64,000 nt of DNA, from positions 93,462,372-93,526,371 of the forward strand of contig OU015490.1 of the NCBI GenBank assembly GCA_907164885.2. The letters are read 5' to 3'. A program made the translations under genes and the position numbers. This document shows, piece after piece, positions 33,555-50,219 of the stretch (its first letter is position 1; each line of letters begins with the position of its first letter). The notes under the pieces were generated by a model. It was given only the letters and a program-made list of their open reading frames with translations. It made no database searches and was not told where the DNA came from. This DNA comes from Dolomedes plantarius. Taxonomy: Eukaryota; Arthropoda; Arachnida; Araneae; Dolomedidae.

Positions 33555-33732
33555 ACTACACAGCTCTTCCTCAACTCTTCGTTATATCAGATTGTGATAA
33601 CTTAGTACAGTTATAATGTTCTGTAAGCATTCAGTATAGTTAGAATGTTGTTTTTTTTACTACACAGCTCTTTCTCAACTCTTCGTTACATCACATTGTG
33701 ATAACTTAGTACAGTTAGAATGTTCCGTAAAC
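33555..33732. repeat. tandem duplication, period about 104 bp
   Basis: CTACACAGCTCTT, then CTCAACTCTTCGTTA and TGTGATAACTTAGTACAGTT, occur twice in the same order (from about 33556 and 33660). The copies differ at several bases. Confidence 0.8.
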
Positions 33733-33739
33733 AAGTGGG

Positions 33740-34905
33740 CTATATATTCCAGAAAAATTACTCTTCAAAACGAATTTCTAACTGTGTTAATAATGCTTAT
33801 GCATTTTGTTAAATACCATTTTCTTTACTGATTCAGTATTTTTGTTCCTGAAAAGTTTACAATCAAGTATTGAATGGAATTTAGCGATATGAAGCATATC
33901 CGTAAGACCGCGAAGGTGCCACTTAGATTGTTATAATGACGTACGGGACTTACTTAAATTTATTAATCTATGGCACAATGGCACACTATGGTACAAACTG
34001 CATAAAATGTTGTATTTTAAAGAAGCTCTAAGATGGTTCTTTTGAATTAACTTTAAAATTTTTTAACGATGCAGACTGGATTGAAGAATATGTAAATATC
34101 TATATATCATTATATTTCAAAGCTTTTTAAAAAGTTAGTTAAGAAATTTTGGCTCCTTATGTCAGTATGAACCTATGTAGATAAAAAGTAGATTACAAAT
34201 TTCTTCTAAACTAAATGAAAGCTTTCTAAAAGCAGTTAAAACTTCAAGTAATGTCATTTTGTTGTTGCATTTGATTTTTTTTCTCTGAACAAAACGTTTT
34301 GATGTATATTGGTTATTCTACATCTTCAAAAGCTACTTCAAAAGCTATTGGTTATTCTACATCTACATCTTCAAGTAAAACATACCTGATTTTACCTTTA
34401 TATATTGTTTCCTATTAGCCTTAACTGTCCTATTTGTTCATAAGAAGTAGTTATATAATTAAATAAGGCTATCTTAAAGGTTACGTTGGATATACCTCCG
34501 AAAATTTCACCTACAAAATATTCTGAATGGGGCACAAGGAATTAGGTATAATTTTTGCTGAAACATCAATTCATAACACTCATATACATGTAAAAAATAA
34601 AAACTCATAGCACTAAACACAATCATAATTAACACTACTTGGAGCTACATCTCCAAAACCATCAATTATCAGAGACATAAAATAAAAATAATCGAAATGC
34701 GCATCTTACCATTCTGGACACCACATAAGACATATATACCCCATAATGTACATAATTTCGACATTCGCTAAAATTCTGCAACTAAGAAAGAAAAAAACAG
34801 TTAAAACACGACATATAAAGACGAGATATTAAAAAAAGTTCCAAAATAATTCCACCACAACAGTTCGTAACTTCAAGTAGTTAGTCTTCAAATCTGCATT
34901 TCACA
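33740..34905. other. no gene seen
   Basis: AT-rich DNA. A short local duplication of TTGGTTATTCTACATCT lies at about 34309-34370. Nothing else was recognised. Confidence 0.45.
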
Positions 34906-34908
34906 GTT

Positions 34909-36110
34909 TCACTCCTCGACAGTGAAAAAAGCTTCGTGTACCTCTGACCACGGAATGTTCTCGGGCACTCGTTTCTTGGTCAGCTCAGTTAAAGGATGCA
35001 CTAGTCCCGAATAGTTGTTGATGCAATCTCTATAATGATTACACAGTCTTAATAGATGGCTCAACTGCGTTTTCATTTTGATACCTCCCAATTTTGCGAT
35101 TTCCTCGAGTTTTCTTAAATCGGTTTGGTGCCTCCCAGACACAATCAAATGTCCCAAACAATTCACATTTGCGCAATCAAAGTCACACTTTTTAATGTTG
35201 ATAGTAGATTCTGGATCTACTAATTTTCCTAGAATCGTGTCTAATTGCTCTAAATGTTTTTTTATCTGTTCATTCACTTTCAGTATTAAAGTTTCGGTAT
35301 GAGATAAATGTGCGGTTTATTCCTCCTTTTTAACAATTCTGCACCGGGCATTTTATTATCTTGTTTGTCGAAAATAGTCCGCCGGCAATTTCGAATCTCT
35401 TTGCCACTCTCATTCTTTCCTGACTCAATCCCAATGCAGGATTCCCTCTGAGTGCTTTCTTCACTATTTTCCCACTAGGAAAATTGACCGCTGTTGTCTC
35501 CTTCGCTGGGCACCGTTTGTGTCTCAGCACGAGGTCCTGGGTTTCCTGCTCCTTTATCTTCGACCCAACCAGTATTCACAACCAGTATTCGTTGGTATTC
35601 ACAAGCAACTGATAGGTACTTGGGGGTAGTAAACAAGACACATTTAACTTATCAGTCACGGTGACCATCACCTCTACAGCATGAAAGATTCGGTTTCCAT
35701 GCCTGCTTGCGGACAAAATAATTGGAATCCTGCAGATTTTAGCTTCAATCACCTCTTCGAATGCAGAGGCTAAAATTATCTTCCCATGACAAATATTTTT
35801 CCCAGATTTCGCAAATACGACGAATGCAAAAGGGGAGTTTGGATTCCACTATCCATTATCGCTTTTACTTCGAATCCGTTGATCAAAAGATCCACATACT
35901 CGAAAGGTTGGATGAGAATTTCTTGTTTGGAATATTTTGCTTCCACGTTTGCAGCTAGTAGTTCACTGCAATTATTTTTAAGTCTATCTGTTCTGTTTTG
36001 ATCATTATGAGAACTTCCCGAATCTTGCCATTTCTTCTCACATTCCGAAGCTAAATGTGCATTTGACCCACGCACATAACAATATTTACTTCTAGGTCTC
36101 GTCTCGAAAA
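34909..36110 (-). pseudogene. Ty3/Gypsy gag-pol fragments
   Basis: Read on the minus strand, the order is as follows. First, about 36090-36040: a zinc-knuckle relic, CYVRGSNAHLASEC, with one Cys lost. Second, about 35900-35800: an aspartic protease core with VDLLINGFEVKAIMDSGIQT. Third, 35277-34909: the C-terminal reverse transcriptase and connection region with INIKKCDFDCANVNCLGHLI and LSHLLRLCNHYRDCINNYSG. This is the Gypsy order. Most of the reverse transcriptase, including the YVDD active site, is deleted, and RNase H and integrase are missing. No LTR was recognised. The hAT gene lies immediately to the right. Confidence 0.7.
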
Positions 36111-36196
36111 AGTTTCAATTCCTCTACATTTTTCATTCCGCATGTGGGATGGTAAATATTTCCAACTCTTAGGTGTTGTTCAGGAATGCTCTAAAT

Positions 36197-38254
<2,058 letters not shown>

Positions 38255-38259
38255 TGTAT

Positions 38260-39182
38260 CGAGGTGCTGTAAAAATAAGTAAGTAAAATGTTACAAAAAC
38301 GTAAGAGTATAATAGTTTTTCCATTATTAGGATAAATTTATGAGACTTATTAAAAATATTTTTTTATATATCCTTATTTATTTACGCGAATCGACCCGAA
38401 GTTATAATTTTCTTGTTAAAAAATATGTTTTTTAATTATTCTTATTTATTTAAAACCGATTTAAAAAAAAATAAATACATTGAAAACTGTCAATTTTTAA
38501 AGCTGAATTAATATCTAATTTTGTTTTTTAATAATTCTATTTGATAACAAAGTTATATTAATCGCTTCAAATTTACATTGGAATCCCTATGTATCAATTT
38601 AAAAAAGACACCCGGTATACATATATAATTTAAAATAATTTTTGCAAAATGTAATAATTGGATAATTCTTTTTTGAAAAATACTTGTTTTATGATTGGAC
38701 GTAATGTGATCTACATGTAAGTAATTTTAAGATTTTGTAACTAAACTATAACCATGACTAATCATACCCTTTGTAAATTTTTTAGTGTTCTTAATAACGA
38801 ATAAATTTATTTGTATATGGTATGAAGACGAACACGAGATGTATTCGAAACATGTAGCCAAGCATTTAATAAAATAAATTAGGATATATAAAAAATCCTT
38901 TTCAATAAATCTCCTGAGTTTAATACACTTACTTTAACAGCTTCTTAATATTTATTAATAATACAATTACTATTGATTAATAATATGCAATTAATTTAAA
39001 GATGTTTGAAACACAAAACACAATCTTTAGTAGAACTCAGACACAGTTATAGACACAGTTATAATTCGCAGGCGAGTGCCAAATTTTTATGGGGCGGTCA
39101 TAGATAGCACATTCAGGTGTAGACGGCATCTTTTGAGATTAGGTAAATGCAATAAAGTATTAAAACAGTATGTAGGATCTGA
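38260..39182. other. AT-rich flank between the hAT gene and the BEL-derived array
   Basis: No domain was recognised. If the array arose by tandem duplication inside a BEL/Pao element, the sequence just left of 39187 should be the single-copy continuation of that element. I do not recognise integrase or an LTR in it. Confidence 0.4.
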
Positions 39183-39186
39183 ACTG

Positions 39187-41393
39187 TAGTGATAACCTGG
39201 AAATAAAATGTACCTAATGGTCTATAAAAGAAATTTCCACGAGCAAATACAGTGAGTTTAAAACACACAACAAAGGGAATTACGCTGCTATTTTAAGATG
39301 CAGAAAATATTTTTGATAAAATATGAAATTCTATGAGTAAACATATCATTTCATAATCTAATTCCCTTCCTTTTCCATATAATATGATATTTAATACGTA
39401 AAATTAAAGAAATAAGAAGATTTTTTGGCTTAAAACAAATAAGTGATTTTAAGAATAAATATTTTAAATGCATACAAATGTAATATCAAGAATTACATAT
39501 AACTATTCTTTCAAAAAAAAATACAGACGCACATTATGCCTACAGTTTATATGAAGCACAACGGGTAAACCCTTTTAAAAATAAAGTTGACTTCGATACA
39601 TAAATAAAATTTCTTCCACGGAATAATAAACATTTCAAATGAACATTCAATCTCTTGGACAGATTTTATAAGAAACGTGCTGGGCAACATCCCTTTCAGC
39701 AGCGGAGAGGGGACCGGAACGTTTCTTTCCAGGTTGTTGGGCATTGAAGCAAATCTGAAACAAACTTAAAATACGCAGAATAGTATTAAAATTACTGCTT
39801 AAGTTTATAATAGAATACACAAAGTTGTTATCAGATGCAAGCAATAAAGTCTGGTTTGAAGTTGACTTTAGTTCTGAAATAAATTCCTCTGATGAGGAGA
39901 CTTTAGCAGAGTTACTGTTCTGTTCACAAGGGGAAAAATTCTCATCATGTAGAAAAGTGGGTCCAATCCACCATATGTCATTGCAATAAGAGTTAGGGTT
40001 GATGCCTCTCGAAATCAGATCAGCTGGGTTGTCCGTAGAAAGAACGTGACACCACTGATATCCTTCGGTAGCTTGTGAGATCTGCGATACGCGATTGCTG
40101 ATGAAGGTCTTCAGGAGATGAGGAGATGTTTTAACCCAGGCTAAAGCAATTGTAGAATCTGACCACAGAACTACTCTTTGAAATGCCATCTTTATGGAGT
40201 GAATCAATTTGCGAACTAATTTCGACAGAAGCAATGCTGCACACAATTCGAGTCTGGGAATGCTGATTGCTTTCAGTGGAGCAACTCTTGATTTACTGCA
40301 TAATATCTTGACATTTACTTGATTTGAATATGAAACTGATCTTACATACACAACAGCTCCATAAGCCATGTTTGAAGCATCAGCAAAGCCGTGTAACTCC
40401 AGTACCTTTACATCATCACAGGAAAGATATCTGTCAACTCTTATGATTTTAACTGTGTTCAACTCAGATAGCAAGCATTTCCATTTTAAAGCTTCCCTTT
40501 CAGGTAAGGGGTCATCCTAATTCAGTTTCAACAGCCAAAGTTGCTGCATGAACATTTTTTCCGTAAGTAACAAAAGGACCTAAGAATCCTAGTGGATCGA
40601 ACAATTTGGCTATATGAGATATAACAGTGCGTTTAGTGCAAGTGGTGGACGGGCTATTTGTAGGAGACACAGAAAATGTAAACGTGTCACATTTGGGATC
40701 CCAGGAAAGTACCTAAAGTCTCCACCTTTACTTCTGAAGAGTCATGAAATACATATTCCTTGGTTTCGTGTGCTACAGGTTTGATCAGAGACTGTTCATT
40801 AGAAGCCCATTTATGAAGCTTCATACCACCTGAGAGTAACAATTCAATTAACTCTCTTTGTAAAGCTGAGGCAGACGCTATATCAGTTGCGCCGGAGAGG
40901 ATGTCATCAACATAAAAATCGGCGTGTACAACTGGGGCAGCAATGGGAAATCTTTCAGCTTCATCAAGCGCTAATTGCTTGAGTGTTCTGGCTGCGAGAT
41001 ACGGAGCACTTGTTGTTCCGTAGGTAACAATACATAATTTATAAATTTTTACGGGCCTATTAGGGCCTTCCAAACGATGCGTTCGAGGTGTCTCTGGGAT
41101 GGTTCGATAAAAATCATTCTTTACATTTTCTCTATACCTGCAAGAAATGCGATGCGGTATTTCCGACACCTCAATAGTATAGGGAAGAGATAGTCTTGAA
41201 TTACACCACCGTTCATTTGGAGTTAATCTAGTGAAGTGCCATTCGAAGAAGGGGCCGAGGCGTCGCAAACAACTCTTAATTTGGTGGTAGTTTTTTCTGG
41301 ACGGAAAACACCGTGATGAGGAATGTAGTATGTAATTGGAGGTTCATAAGTTTCCTCGACAATTTCCATGTGCCCTAAAGCAATATATTACTG
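39187..41393 (-). repeat. BEL/Pao-derived tandem unit 1 (2207 bp)
   Basis: Each unit holds, on the minus strand, the reverse transcriptase (TYGTTSAPYLAARTLKQLAL and the active site DFYVDDILSGA), then the RNase H/Pao part (LHGFADASNMAYGAVVYV, WSDSTIALAWVKTSPHLL, STDNPADLISRGINP), then about 460 bp of AT-rich non-coding DNA. In unit 1 the RT frame (40687-41268) is cut short by one extra base in GAAAGTACCTAAAG, and the RNase H frame is 39647-40474. Markers: LLLSKL, NSNS, A9 run, GAA at the EYVF codon. It differs slightly from the others at its left edge (CACACAACAAAG and a longer T run). Confidence 0.9.
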
Positions 41394-43600
41394 TAGTGAT
41401 AACCTGGAAATAAAATGTACCTAATGGTCTATAAAAGAAATTTCCACGAGCAAATACAGTGAGTTTAAAACACACAAACAAAGGGAATTACGCTGCTATT
41501 TTAAGATGCAGAAAATATTTTTGATAAAATATGAAATTCTATGAGTAAACATATCATTTCATAATCTAATTCCCTTCCTTTTCCATATAATATGATATTT
41601 AATACGTAAAATTAAAGAAATAAGAAGATTTTTGGCTTAAAACAAATAAGTGATTTTAAGAATAAATATTTTAAATGCATACAAATGTAATATCAAGAAT
41701 TACATATAACTATTCTTTCAAAAAAAAAATACAGACGCACATTATGCCTACAGTTTATATGAAGCACAACGGGTAAACCCTTTTAAAAATAAAGTTGACT
41801 TCGATACATAAATAAAATTTCTTCCACGGAATAATAAACATTTCAAATGAACATTCAATCTCTTGGACAGATTTTATAAGAAACGTGCTGGGCAACATCC
41901 CTTTCAGCAGCGGAGAGGGGACCGGAACGTTTCTTTCCAGGTTGTTGGGCATTGAAGCAAATCTGAAACAAACTTAAAATACGCAGAATAGTATTAAAAT
42001 TACTGCTTAAGTTTATAATAGAATACACAAAGTTGTTATCAGATGCAAGCAATAAAGTCTGGTTTGAAGTTGACTTTAGTTCTGAAATAAATTCCTCTGA
42101 TGAGGAGACTTTAGCAGAGTCACTGTTCTGTTCACAAGGGGAAAAATTCTCATCATGTAGAAAAGTGGGTCCAATCCACCATATGTCATTGCAATAAGAG
42201 TTAGGGTTGATGCCTCTCGAAATCAGATCAGCTGGGTTGTCCGTAGAAAGAACGTGACACCACTGATATCCTTCGGTAGCTTGTGAGATCTGCGATACGC
42301 GATTGCTGATGAAGGTCTTCAGGAGATGAGGAGATGTTTTAACCCAGGCTAAAGCAATTGTAGAATCTGACCACAGAACTACTCTTTGAAATGCCATCTT
42401 TATGGAGTGAATCAATTTGCGAACTAATTTCGGCAGAAGCAATGCTGCACACAATTCGAGTCTGGGAATGCTGATTGCTTTCAGTGGAGCAACTCTTGAT
42501 TTACTGCATAATATCTTGACATTTACTTGATTTGAATATGAAACTGATCTTACATACACAACAGCTCCATAAGCCATGTTTGAAGCATCAGCAAAGCCGT
42601 GTAACTCCAGTACCTTTACATCATCACAGGAAAGATATCTGTCAACTCTTATGATTTTAACTGTGTTCAACTCAGACAGCAAGCATTTCCATTTTAAAGC
42701 TTCCCTTTCAGGTAAGGGGTCATCCTAATTCAGTTTCAACAGCCAAAGTTGCTGCATGAACATTTTTTCCGTAAGTAACAAAAGGACCTAAGAATCCTAG
42801 TGGATCGAACAATTTGGCTATATGAGATATAACAGTGCGTTTAGTGCAAGTGGTGGACGGGCTATTTGTAGGAGACACAGAAAATGTAAACGTGTCACAT
42901 TTGGGATCCCAGGAAAGTCCTAAAGTCTCCACCTTTACTTCTGAAGAGTCATGAAATACATATTACTTGGTTTCGTGTGCTACAGGTTTGATCAGAGACT
43001 GTTCATTAGAAGCCCATTTATGAAGCTTCATACCACCTGAGAGTAACAATTCAATTAACTCTCTTTGTAAAGCTGAGGCAGACGCTATATCAGTTGCGCC
43101 GGAGAGGATGTCATCAACATAAAAATCGGCGTGTACAACTGGGGCAGCAATGGGAAATCTTTCAGCTTCATCAAGCGCTAATTGCTTGAGTGTTCTGGCT
43201 GCGAGATACGGAGCACTTGTTGTTCCGTAGGTAACAATACATAATTTATAAATTTTTACGGGCCTATTAGGGCCTTCCAAACGATGCGTTCGAGGTGTCT
43301 CTGGGATGGTTCGATAAAAATCATTCTTTACATTTTCTCTATACCTGCAAGAAATGCGATGCGGTATTTCCGACACCTCAATAGTATAGGGAAGAGATAG
43401 TCTTGAATTACACCACCGTTCATTTGGAGTTAATCTAGTGAAGTGCCATTCGAAGAAGGGGCCGAGGCGTCGCAAACAACTCTTAATTTGGTGGTAGTTT
43501 TTTCTGGACGGAAAACACCGTGATGAGGAATGTAGTATGTAATTGGAGGTTCATAAGTTTCCTCGACAATTTCCATGTGCCCTAAAGCAATATATTACTG
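41394..43600 (-). repeat. BEL/Pao-derived tandem unit 2 (2207 bp)
   Basis: Same content as unit 1. RNase H frame 41855-42682. RT frame split into 42963-43475 and 42720-42932 by TAA in place of the GAA codon before YVF. Markers: LLLPKL, NSDS, A10 run, CAGACAGC instead of CAGATAGC. The reverse transcriptase cannot be made in one piece. Confidence 0.9.
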
Positions 43601-45806
43601 TAGTGATAACCTGGAAATAAAATGTACCTAATGGTCTATAAAAGAAATTTCCACGAGCAAATATAGTGAGTTTAAAACACACAAACAAAGGGAATTACGC
43701 TGCTATTTTAAGATGCAGAAAATATTTTTGATAAAATATGAAATTCTATGAGTAAACATATCATTTCATAATCTAATTCCCTTCCTTTTCCATATAATAT
43801 GATATTTAATACGTAAAATTAAAGAAATAAGAAGATTTTTGGCTTAAAACAAATAAGTGATTTTAAGAATAAATATTTTAAATGCATACAAATGTAATAT
43901 CAAGAATTACATATAACTATTCTTTCAAAAAAAAATACAGACGCACATTATGCCTACAGTTTATATGAAGCACAACGGGTAAACCCTTTTAAAAATAAAG
44001 TTGACTTCGATACATAAATAAAATTTCTTCCACGGAATAATAAACATTTCAAATGAACATTCAATCTCTTGGACAGATTTTATAAGAAACGTGCTGGGCA
44101 ACATCCCTTTCAGCAGCGGAGAGGGGACCGGAACGTTTCTTTCCAGGTTGTTGGGCATTGAAGCAAATCTGAAACAAACTTAAAATACGCAGAATAGTAT
44201 TAAAATTACTGCTTAAGTTTATAATAGAATACACAAAGTTGTTATCAGATGCAAGCAATAAAGTCTGGTTTGAAGTTGACTTTAGTTCTGAAATAAATTC
44301 CTCTGATGAGGAGACTTTAGCAGAGTTACTGTTCTGTTCACAAGGGGAAAAATTCTCATCATGTAGAAAAGTGGGTCCAATCCACCATATGTCATTGCAA
44401 TAAGAGTTAGGGTTGATGCCTCTCGAAATCAGATCAGCTGGGTTGTCCGTAGAAAGAACGTGACACCACTGATATCCTTCGGTAGCTTGTGAGATCTGCG
44501 ATACGCGATTGCTGATGAAGGTCTTCAGGAGATGAGGAGATGTTTTAACCCAGGCTAAAGCAATTGTAGAATCTGACCACAGAACTACTCTTTGAAATGC
44601 CATCTTTATGGAGTGAATCAATTTGCGAACTAATTTCGACAGAAGCAATGCTGCACACAATTCGAGTCTGGGAATGCTGATTGCTTTCAGTGGAGCAACT
44701 CTTGATTTACTGCATAATATCTTGACATTTACTTGATTTGAATATGAAACTGATCTTACATACACAACAGCTCCATAAGCCATGTTTGAAGCATCAGCAA
44801 AGCCGTGTAACTCCAGTACCTTTACATCATCACAGGAAAGATATCTGTCAACTCTTATGATTTTAACTGTGTTCAACTCAGATAGCAAGCATTTCCATTT
44901 TAAAGCTTCCCTTTCAGGTAAGGGGTCATCCTAATTCAGTTTCAACAGCCAAAGTTGCTGCATGAACATTTTTTCCGTAAGTAACAAAAGGACCTAAGAA
45001 TCCTAGTGGATCGAACAATTTGGCTATATGAGATATAACAGTGCGTTTAGTGCAAGTGGTGGACGGGCTATTTGTAGGAGACACAGAAAATGTAAACGTG
45101 TCACATTTGGGATCCCAGGAAAGACCTAAAGTCTCCACCTTTACTTCTGAAGAGTCATGAAATACATATTCCTTGGTTTCGTGTGCTACAGGTTTGATCA
45201 GAGACTGTTCATTAGAAGCCCATTTATGAAGCTTCATACCACCTGAGAGTAACAATTCAATTAACTCTCTTTGTAAAGCTGAGGCAGACGCTATATCAGT
45301 TGCGCCGGAGAGGATGTCATCAACATAAAAATCGGCGTGTACAACTGGGGCAGCAATGGGAAATCTTTCAGCTTCATCAAGCGCTAATTGCTTGAGTGTT
45401 CTGGCTGCGAGATACGGAGCACTTGTTGTTCCGTAGGTAATAATACATAATTTATAAATTTTTACGGGCCTATTAGGGCCTTCCAAACGATGCGTTCGAG
45501 GTGTCTCTGGGATGGTTCGATAAAAATCATTCTTTACATTTTCTCTATACCTGCAAGAAATGCGATGCGGTATTTCCGACACCTCAATAGTATAGGGAAG
45601 AGATAGTCTTGAATTACACCACCGTTCATTTGGAGTTAATCTAGTGAAGTGCCATTCGAAGAAGGGGCCGAGGCGTCGCAAACAACTCTTAATTTGGTGG
45701 TAGTTTTTTCTGGACGGAAAACACCGTGATGAGGAATGTAGTATGTAATTGGAGGTTCATAAGTTTCCTCGACAATTTCCATGTGCCCTAAAGCAATATA
45801 TTACTG
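43601..45806 (-). repeat. BEL/Pao-derived tandem unit 3 (2206 bp)
   Basis: RT frame 44926-45681 is open for 251 codons, RNase H frame 44061-44888 for 275. Markers: LLLSKL, NSNS, A9 run, GAA at EYVF, AAATATAG near the left end, and a private Ile in LCIITYGT. The RT frame still has a wrong-frame N-terminus (MRRLGPFFEW), because the start of the domain reads in another frame with stops in all units. Confidence 0.9.
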
Positions 45807-48013
45807 TAGTGATAACCTGGAAATAAAATGTACCTAATGGTCTATAAAAGAAATTTCCACGAGCAAATACAGTGAGTTTAAAACACACAAACAAAGGGAA
45901 TTACGCTGCTATTTTAAGATGCAGAAAATATTTTTGATAAAATATGAAATTCTATGAGTAAACATATCATTTCATAATCTAATTCCCTTCCTTTTCCATA
46001 TAATATGATATTTAATACGTAAAATTAAAGAAATAAGAAGATTTTTGGCTTAAAACAAATAAGTGATTTTAAGAATAAATATTTTAAATGCATACAAATG
46101 TAATATCAAGAATTACATATAACTATTCTTTCAAAAAAAAAATACAGACGCACATTATGCCTACAGTTTATATGAAGCACAACGGGTAAACCCTTTTAAA
46201 AATAAAGTTGACTTCGATACATAAATAAAATTTCTTCCACGGAATAATAAACATTTCAAATGAACATTCAATCTCTTGGACAGATTTTATAAGAAACGTG
46301 CTGGGCAACATCCCTTTCAGCAGCGGAGAGGGGACCGGAACGTTTCTTTCCAGGTTGTTGGGCATTGAAGCAAATCTGAAACAAACTTAAAATACGCAGA
46401 ATAGTATTAAAATTACTGCTTAAGTTTATAATAGAATACACAAAGTTGTTATCAGATGCAAGCAATAAAGTCTGGTTTGAAGTTGACTTAAGTTCTGAAA
46501 TAAATTCCTCTGATGAGGAGACTTTAGCAGAGTCACTGTTCTGTTCACAAGGGGAAAAATTCTCATCATGTAGAAAAGTGGGTCCAATCCACCATATGTC
46601 ATTGCAATAAGAGTTAGGGTTGATGCCTCTCGAAATCAGATCAGCTGGGTTGTCCGTAGAAAGAACGTGACACCACTGATATCCTTCGGTAGCTTGTGAG
46701 ATCTGCGATACGCGATTGCTGATGAAGGTCTTCAGGAGATGAGGAGATGTTTTAACCCAGGCTAAAGCAATTGTAGAATCTGACCACAGAACTACTCTTT
46801 GAAATGCCATCTTTATGGAGTGAATCAATTTGCAAACTAATTTCGGCAGAAGCAATGCTGCACACAATTCGAGTCTGGGAATGCTGATTGCTTTCAGTGG
46901 AGCAACTCTTGATTTACTGCATAATATCTTGACATTTACTTGATTTGAATATGAAACTGATCTTACATACACAACAGCTCCATAAGCCATGTTTGAAGCA
47001 TCAGCAAAGCCGTGTAACTCCAGTACCTTTACATCATCACAGGAAAGATATCTGTCAACTCTTATGATTTTAACTGTGTTCAACTCAGACAGCAAGCATT
47101 TCCATTTTAAAGCTTCCCTTTCAGGTAAGGGGTCATCCTAATTCAGTTTCAACAGCCAAAGTTGCTGCATGAACATTTTTTCCGTAAGTAACAAAAGGAC
47201 CTAAGAATCCTAGTGGATCGAACAATTTGGCTATATGAGATATAACAGTGCGTTTAGTGCAAGTGGTGGACGGGCTATTTGTAGGAGACACAGAAAATGT
47301 AAACGTGTCACATTTGGGATCCCAGGAAAGTCCTAAAGTCTCCACCTTTACTTCTGAAGAGTCATGAAATACATATTACTTGGTTTCGTGTGCTACAGGT
47401 TTGATCAGAGACTGTTCATTAGAAGCCCATTTATGAAGCTTCATACCACCTGAGAGTAACAATTCAATTAACTCTCTTTGTAAAGCTGAGGCAGACGCTA
47501 TATCAGTTGCGCCGGAGAGGATGTCATCAACATAAAAATCGGCGTGTACAACTGGGGCAGCAATGGGAAATCTTTCAGCTTCATCAAGCGCTAATTGCTT
47601 GAGTGTTCTGGCTGCGAGATACGGAGCACTTGTTGTTCCGTAGGTAACAATACATAATTTATAAATTTTTACGGGCCTATTAGGGCCTTCCAAACGATGC
47701 GTTCGAGGTGTCTCTGGGATGGTTCGATAAAAATCATTCTTTACATTTTCTCTATACCTGCAAGAAATGCGATGCGGTATTTCCGACACCTCAATAGTAT
47801 AGGGAAGAGATAGTCTTGAATTACACCACCGTTCATTTGGAGTTAATCTAGTGAAGTGCCATTCGAAGAAGGGGCCGAGGCGTCGCAAACAACTCTTAAT
47901 TTGGTGGTAGTTTTTTCTGGACGGAAAACACCGTGATGAGGAATGTAGTATGTAATTGGAGGTTCATAAGTTTCCTCGACAATTTCCATGTGCCCTAAAG
48001 CAATATATTACTG
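45807..48013 (-). repeat. BEL/Pao-derived tandem unit 4 (2207 bp)
   Basis: RNase H frame 46268-47095. RT frame split into 47376-47888 and 47133-47345 by the same TAA as in unit 2. Markers: LLLPKL, NSDS, A10 run, CAGACAGC; private change Arg to Cys in PKLVCKL. At the listed markers it matches unit 2 as unit 3 matches unit 1. Confidence 0.9.
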
Positions 48014-50219
48014 TAGTGATAACCTGGAAATAAAATGTACCTAATGGTCTATAAAAGAAATTTCCACGAGCAAATATAGTGAGTTTAAAACACACAAACA
48101 AAGGGAATTACGCTGCTATTTTAAGATGCAGAAAATATTTTTGATAAAATATGAAATTCTATGAGTAAACATATCATTTCATAATCTAATTCCCTTCCTT
48201 TTCCATATAATATGATATTTAATACGTAAAATTAAAGAAATAAGAAGATTTTTGGCTTAAAACAAATAAGTGATTTTAAGAATAAATATTTTAAATGCAT
48301 ACAAATGTAATATCAAGAATTACATATAACTATTCTTTCAAAAAAAAATACAGACGCACATTATGCCTGCAGTTTATATGAAGCACAACGGGTAAACCCT
48401 TTTAAAAATAAAGTTGACTTCGATACATAAATAAAATTTCTTCCACGGAATAATAAACATTTCAAATGAACATTCAATCTCTTGGACAGATTTTATAAGA
48501 AACGTGCTGGGCAACATCCCTTTCAGCAGCGGAGAGGGGACCGGAACGTTTCTTTCCAGGTTGTTGGGCATTGAAGCAAATCTGAAACAAACTTAAAATA
48601 CGCAGAATAGTATTAAAATTACTGCTTAAGTTTATAATAGAATACACAAAGTTGTTATCAGATGCAAGCAATAAAGTCTGGTTTGAAGTTGACTTTAGTT
48701 CTGAAATAAATTCCTCTGATGAGGAGACTTTAGAAGAGTCACTGTTCTGTTCACAAGGGGAAAAATTCTCATCATGTAGAAAAGTGGGTCCAATCCACCA
48801 TATGTCATTGCAATAAGAGTTAGGGTTGATGCTTCTCGAAATCAGATCAGCTGGGTTGTCCGTAGAAAGAACGTGACACCACTGATATCCTTCGGTAGCT
48901 TGTGAGATCTGCGATACGCGATTGCTGATGAAGGTCTTCAGGAGATGAGGAGATGTTTTAACCCAGGCTAAAGCAATTGTAGAATCTGACCACAGAACTA
49001 CTCTTTGAAATGCCATCTTTATGGAGTGAATCAATTTGCGAACTAATTTCGACAGAAGCAATGCTGCACACAATTCGAGTCTGGGAATGCTGATTGCTTT
49101 CAGTGGAGCAACTCTTGATTTACTGCATAATATCTTGACATTTACTTGATTTGAATATGAAACTGATCTTACATACACAACAGCTCCATAAGCCATGTTT
49201 GAAGCATCAGCAAAGCCGTGTAACTCCAGTACCTTTACATCATCACAGGAAAGATATCTGTCAACTCTTATGATTTTAACTGTGTTCAACTCAGATAGCA
49301 AGGATTTCCATTTTAAAGCTTCCCTTTCAGGTAAGGGGTCATCCTAATTCAGTTTCAACAGCCAAAGTTGCTGCATGAACATTTTTTCCGTAAGTAACAA
49401 AAGGACCTAAGAATCCTAGTGGATCGAACAATTTGGCTATATGAGATATAACAGTGCGTTTAGTGCAAGTGGTGGACGGGCTATTTGTAGGAGACACAGA
49501 AAATGTAAACGTGTCACATTTGGGATCCCAGGAAAGTCCTAAAGTCTCCACCTTTACTTCTGAAGAGTCATGAAATACATATTACTTGGTTTCGTGTGCT
49601 ACAGGTTTGATCAGAGACTGTTCATTAGAAGCCCATTTATGAAGCTTCATACCACCTGAGAGTAACAATTCAATTAACTCTCTTTGTAAAGCTGAGGCAG
49701 ACGCTATATCAGTTGCGCCGGAGAGGATGTCATCAACATAAAAATCGGCGTGTACAACTGGGGCAGCAATGGGAAATCTTTCAGCTTCATCAAGCGCTAA
49801 TTGCTTGAGTGTTCTGGCTGCGAGATACGGAGCACTTGTTGTTCCGTAGGTAACAATACATAATTTATAAATTTTTACGGGCCTATTAGGGCCTTCCAAA
49901 CGATGCGTTCGAGGTGTCTCTGGGATGGTTCGATAAAAATCATTCTTTACATTTTCTCTATACCTGCAAGAAATGCGATGCGGTATTTCCGACACCTCAA
50001 TAGTATAGGGAAGAGATAGTCTTGAATTACATCACCGTTCATTTGGAGTTAATCTAGTGAAGTGCCATTCGAAGAAGGGGCCGAGGCGTCGCAAACAACT
50101 CTTAATTTGGTGGTAGTTTTTTCTGGACGGAAAACACCGTGATGAGGAATGTAGTATGTAATTGGAGGTTCATAAGTTTCCTCGACAATTTCCATGTGCC
50201 CTAAAGCAATATATTACTG
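48014..50219 (-). repeat. BEL/Pao-derived tandem unit 5 (2206 bp)
   Basis: RNase H frame 48474-49301. RT frame in two parts (49582-49995 and 49339-49551). Markers are mixed: LLLSKL, A9 and AAATATAG as in unit 3, but the TAA and NSDS of units 2 and 4. Private changes include SRSINPN, NSDSSKV and TACATCACC, which turns a Trp codon of the upstream frame into TGA. It looks like a recombinant of the two unit types. Confidence 0.9.
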